Source: Paenibacillus sp. PCH8
GTDB taxonomy: Bacteria > Bacillota > Bacilli > Paenibacillales > Paenibacillaceae
Direction of reading: 5' to 3'
NCBI RefSeq assembly: GCF_002968835.1
Contig: NZ_PKQK01000002.1
Location: forward strand, 956,244 to 1,020,243
DNA: 64,000 bases
Of this stretch, positions 62,901-64,000 are shown one piece after another; the first letter of the stretch is position 1; every line of letters starts with the position of its first letter. The notes under the pieces are model-generated. The model saw nothing but the letters and a program-made list of their open reading frames with translations, was not told the origin of the DNA and searched no databases. The translations under genes were made by a program, and so were the position numbers.

Positions 62901-64000
62901 GGATCATCTGGTGAAGCATACGTGCCCGGCATGGCAAGTCTGGCCTGTTCCGGAACATCGAATGCGCGATGTCCGCCAAAGAGAGACGTTACCGAGCTAT
63001 AGTTATTGGCAAATGTCGTCGTAAAATCAGCAGGTCCGTACCAGTCGGCTACAGCCTGCACTTTATCCGAATACTCAGGCCATCCGCCAGAACCTTCAAG
63101 ATCAGGTACCTCTACCGTTGCTCCTGTATCGAGCACTACCGTATCACCGGCGACCACGTCCCCTGTTGTCCCGAGTAATGCAGCCAGATGGCCGCCCGCA
63201 GATGAGCCCCAGACGCCGATACGACTCGGGTCCAGATTGTACTGGGCTGCATTCGCTCGCAAATATCGGATAGCAAGCTTCACATCCTGAATCTGGGCAG
63301 GGAAAGCAGCCTCAGATGTCAGCCGGTAGTCCAGAGATACACCGATGTAACCGCGTTTGAGTACATAATTGCATATGGAGTTCAATGCCTGCTTCCGATC
63401 CCCGTGATTCCACCCACCTCCATGGATATAGATCATAACTGGCATCGGTTCAGATGCCGCTGTCTCGGAAACCGCAATGGATGAATACATTGCCCGCCCA
63501 CCAGCCATGCCAATCTCTACATCCTCATATAAAGTTACTCCTGACGGTGGCGTAAATTCAGTAGTTTCTTCTCCAGGCTGCACAGGGGATGGGGCAGGCG
63601 TTATGCCTGGGATGGCCTGACCGTAAATGGCAACATTGTCGATATACATATTAGCCTGCATCACACCTCCTGTCCGAAAACGAATGTTCACTGTACTGTT
63701 ATTGTTCGCTTCCGCACCCAGTGACCAGCTTTTAAGTGTATTGCCCTCTTTGTTCTTCACATCCGGAGTACCTGGAGGAAGTTCATACGTCTCCAGCGTT
63801 GCCCAGGAAATACCTCCGTCCTTCGACCACTCAATCATCACGCTTCCACTTATATAGGAGGAAGCACGCGTGTAGTAGCTTAGTCGGATATTTCCATATC
63901 CGGTCAGATTTAGCGGCAGCGCGAGGGCATCGGTTCCGTCCATCTTGACCATGTTGGGCAGCGACGGAGCGGTTGTGGAAGAAGACGTTTTGGCCTTGCT
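59951..64000 (-). CDS. Giant exported modular enzyme: esterase, DNRLRE/CBM96, FN3, F5/8, beta-helix (5' partial)
   Basis: The frame is open to the window edge, so the N-terminus is missing; at least 1349 residues are visible. Positions below count from Met at 63952. Residues 1-112 are a beta-sandwich carbohydrate-binding-like region. An alpha/beta esterase follows (about 135-425; YIHGGGW at 177, nucleophile in WGSSAGGH at 249, DATIP and GQGHGF for Asp and His). Then come a DNRLRE/CBM96-like domain (about 450-630), fibronectin type III (about 645-735), an F5/8-type discoidin/CBM32 domain (about 725-855) and a right-handed beta-helix (about 905-1320) starting IDVRDYGADSADNTSDDRPAIQ. The set suggests extracellular polysaccharide de-esterification and cleavage, as for pectin. 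Confidence 0.85.
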   Translation of the reverse strand, partial: SKAKTSSSTTAPSLPNMVKMDGTDALALPLNLTGYGNIRLSYYTRASSYISGSVMIEWSKDGGISWATLETYELPPGTPDVKNKEGNTLKSWSLGAEANNNSTVNIRFRTGGVMQANMYIDNVAIYGQAIPGITPAPSPVQPGEETTEFTPPSGVTLYEDVEIGMAGGRAMYSSIAVSETAASEPMPVMIYIHGGGWNHGDRKQALNSICNYVLKRGYIGVSLDYRLTSEAAFPAQIQDVKLAIRYLRANAAQYNLDPSRIGVWGSSAGGHLAALLGTTGDVVAGDTVVLDTGATVEVPDLEGSGGWPEYSDKVQAVADWYGPADFTTTFANNYSSVTSLFGGHRAFDVPEQARLAMPGTYASPDDPPFWIRHGNADATIPYTDSVTFAGQLQSAGVPIVDLKIVPGQGHGFTGTASETANAEAWAFLDEHVKNRVVTEPIIFKSNGEDTSPEDEEGKEKRALLEKVIASKLPSDDAAIDSGKPDLNFNQATGSSTGLLSISSTSSTKKYVYFKFDMTGNEPETDRYRLRIAAKKGTANTDTELSLYGLDATNWSESSLTWSNAPVQILNESSLVGTFQVTADRSGSPSVYEVDVTNYVKSRPNAGQFAFLLADAGATGVSVNVYTKEANGTSNPRPQLSVVALIEEGSDTQSPEWEQGAELEIRNWGMNFAELRWPAASDDTAVSAYRIYRDGVLLAEQGKQSFRDSGLTAGTSYTFQVRAIDEAGNVSSDLSTDIATLVVPVTSLPVASVSASGSDGNLPINTIDNNSYTRWSVAGEGQWITFDLEQVLQVGYVGISLYKGDVRKTFLEIETSVDGEHWTQVFSGESSGDTTEMQALDIPDTFARYVRITGHGNSDASIYTSLTDVHLYAPFAGGGTPVALIPYIVPQPPEGTMPFIAPGLTETDGTPHVVHAPHAVTGRTIDVRDYGADSADNTSDDRPAIQAAMDEANVGDEVFLPNGVYNLLSGPDGTTNLMLKSGVNLRGESREGTLLKTSLDQVTGSTVLKAAAQHSILVSNMTLTSSWSGSYTTDHQSNNPSAGGPDSMIHIASYGEAPSYDITIDSVIVEKFKRMAIRIEHSRDVVVKDATFRNATDLGPGGSGYGISIQGTAKTDRLGFDNDTLWNVVEDSTFKGPYLRHGALIQFVAHNNVLRGNTFNGTKLDAIDLHGELEYLNEISGNVITDVLTGAGIGLGNTGGSAPSNHSKSGKGNYIHDNTITNSQIGISVIMGTPDTVIEDNLIENTTTIADAAGIKVLNGPGTMIRGNVIQNNTGSNYWGVRLERDKGDAGAGNVGEGNPENVRIENNRIEGNTNGIGLFAGVGIVLKDNILSNLNEDYYKAAGVTETEL

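Overview
The window looks like a chromosomal segment of a Paenibacillus-type Firmicute. The reasons are strong AGGAGG-type ribosome binding sites with frequent TTG/GTG starts, roughly 50% GC, YtrA-type GntR/ABC operons, AraC- and YesM/YesN-type regulators, copper-amine-oxidase-like 'stalk' domains on exported proteins, futalosine-pathway genes, and large modular exported carbohydrate-active enzymes. No rRNA or tRNA genes, CRISPR array or intact insertion sequence was seen.

Layout. 0-12.5 kb: RidA, an exported YHYH/stalk protein, an RlaP-type nucleotidyltransferase, two overlapping WYL regulators, a LURP-one protein, a GntR-ABC-permease operon, a frameshifted aldo/keto reductase, a membrane protein, a frameshifted S9 peptidase and a second stalk protein. 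12.5-18.9 kb: a five-gene nickel-type ABC importer, a candidate NikR operator and a separate nikR gene. The importer's last gene abuts a decayed PatB/MalY aminotransferase end. 18.9-24.8 kb: an exported esterase, an exported coiled-coil protein and a second YtrA-type GntR-ABC-permease operon. 24.8-28.3 kb: futalosine-pathway mqnB (frameshifted, very GC-rich) and mqnD, followed by a 0.9-kb repeat-rich intergenic region. 28.3-35.5 kb: pyroglutamyl peptidase, a Gfo/Idh/MocA oxidoreductase and an iron-siderophore locus (AraC/binding-protein fusion, Fur box, two FecCD permeases, lipoprotein). 35.6-43.9 kb: NADAR and Nudix proteins, a MarR-controlled heterodimeric ABC exporter, a histidine kinase with a degenerate GGDEF domain and a small membrane protein. 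44-52.5 kb: a sugar-sensing and uptake locus (YesN/YesM pair, sugar-binding lipoprotein, MglBAC-type importer). 52.6-57.2 kb: a 27-codon microORF, cold-shock protein, HU, a Vat-type acetyltransferase and a GH95 fucosidase. 57.2-59.7 kb: a very AT-rich island with a secreted protein and its own ABC transporter. 59.8-64 kb: a giant exported esterase/beta-helix protein that runs off the window.

Two points stand out. First, at least six genes (aldo/keto reductase, S9 peptidase, mqnB twice, marR, mglA) are each broken by a shift that one extra G or C in a short homopolymer would repair. That pattern looks more like residual sequencing error than biological decay. Second, the AT-rich three-gene island at 57.5-59.7 kb (secreted beta-rich protein, a perfect 19-bp hairpin, then ABC ATPase and permease) is the best candidate for an undescribed system. 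It is organised like peptide-toxin/immunity loci, although I recognise no known family in the secreted protein.

Regulatory sites that can be read directly include a GTGTTAC-N14-GTAGCAC NikR-like operator, a near-consensus Fur box, an ACTGTA-N13-TACAGT YtrA-like box, a perfect 20-bp palindrome at the marR promoter and a cre-like site before mglB.
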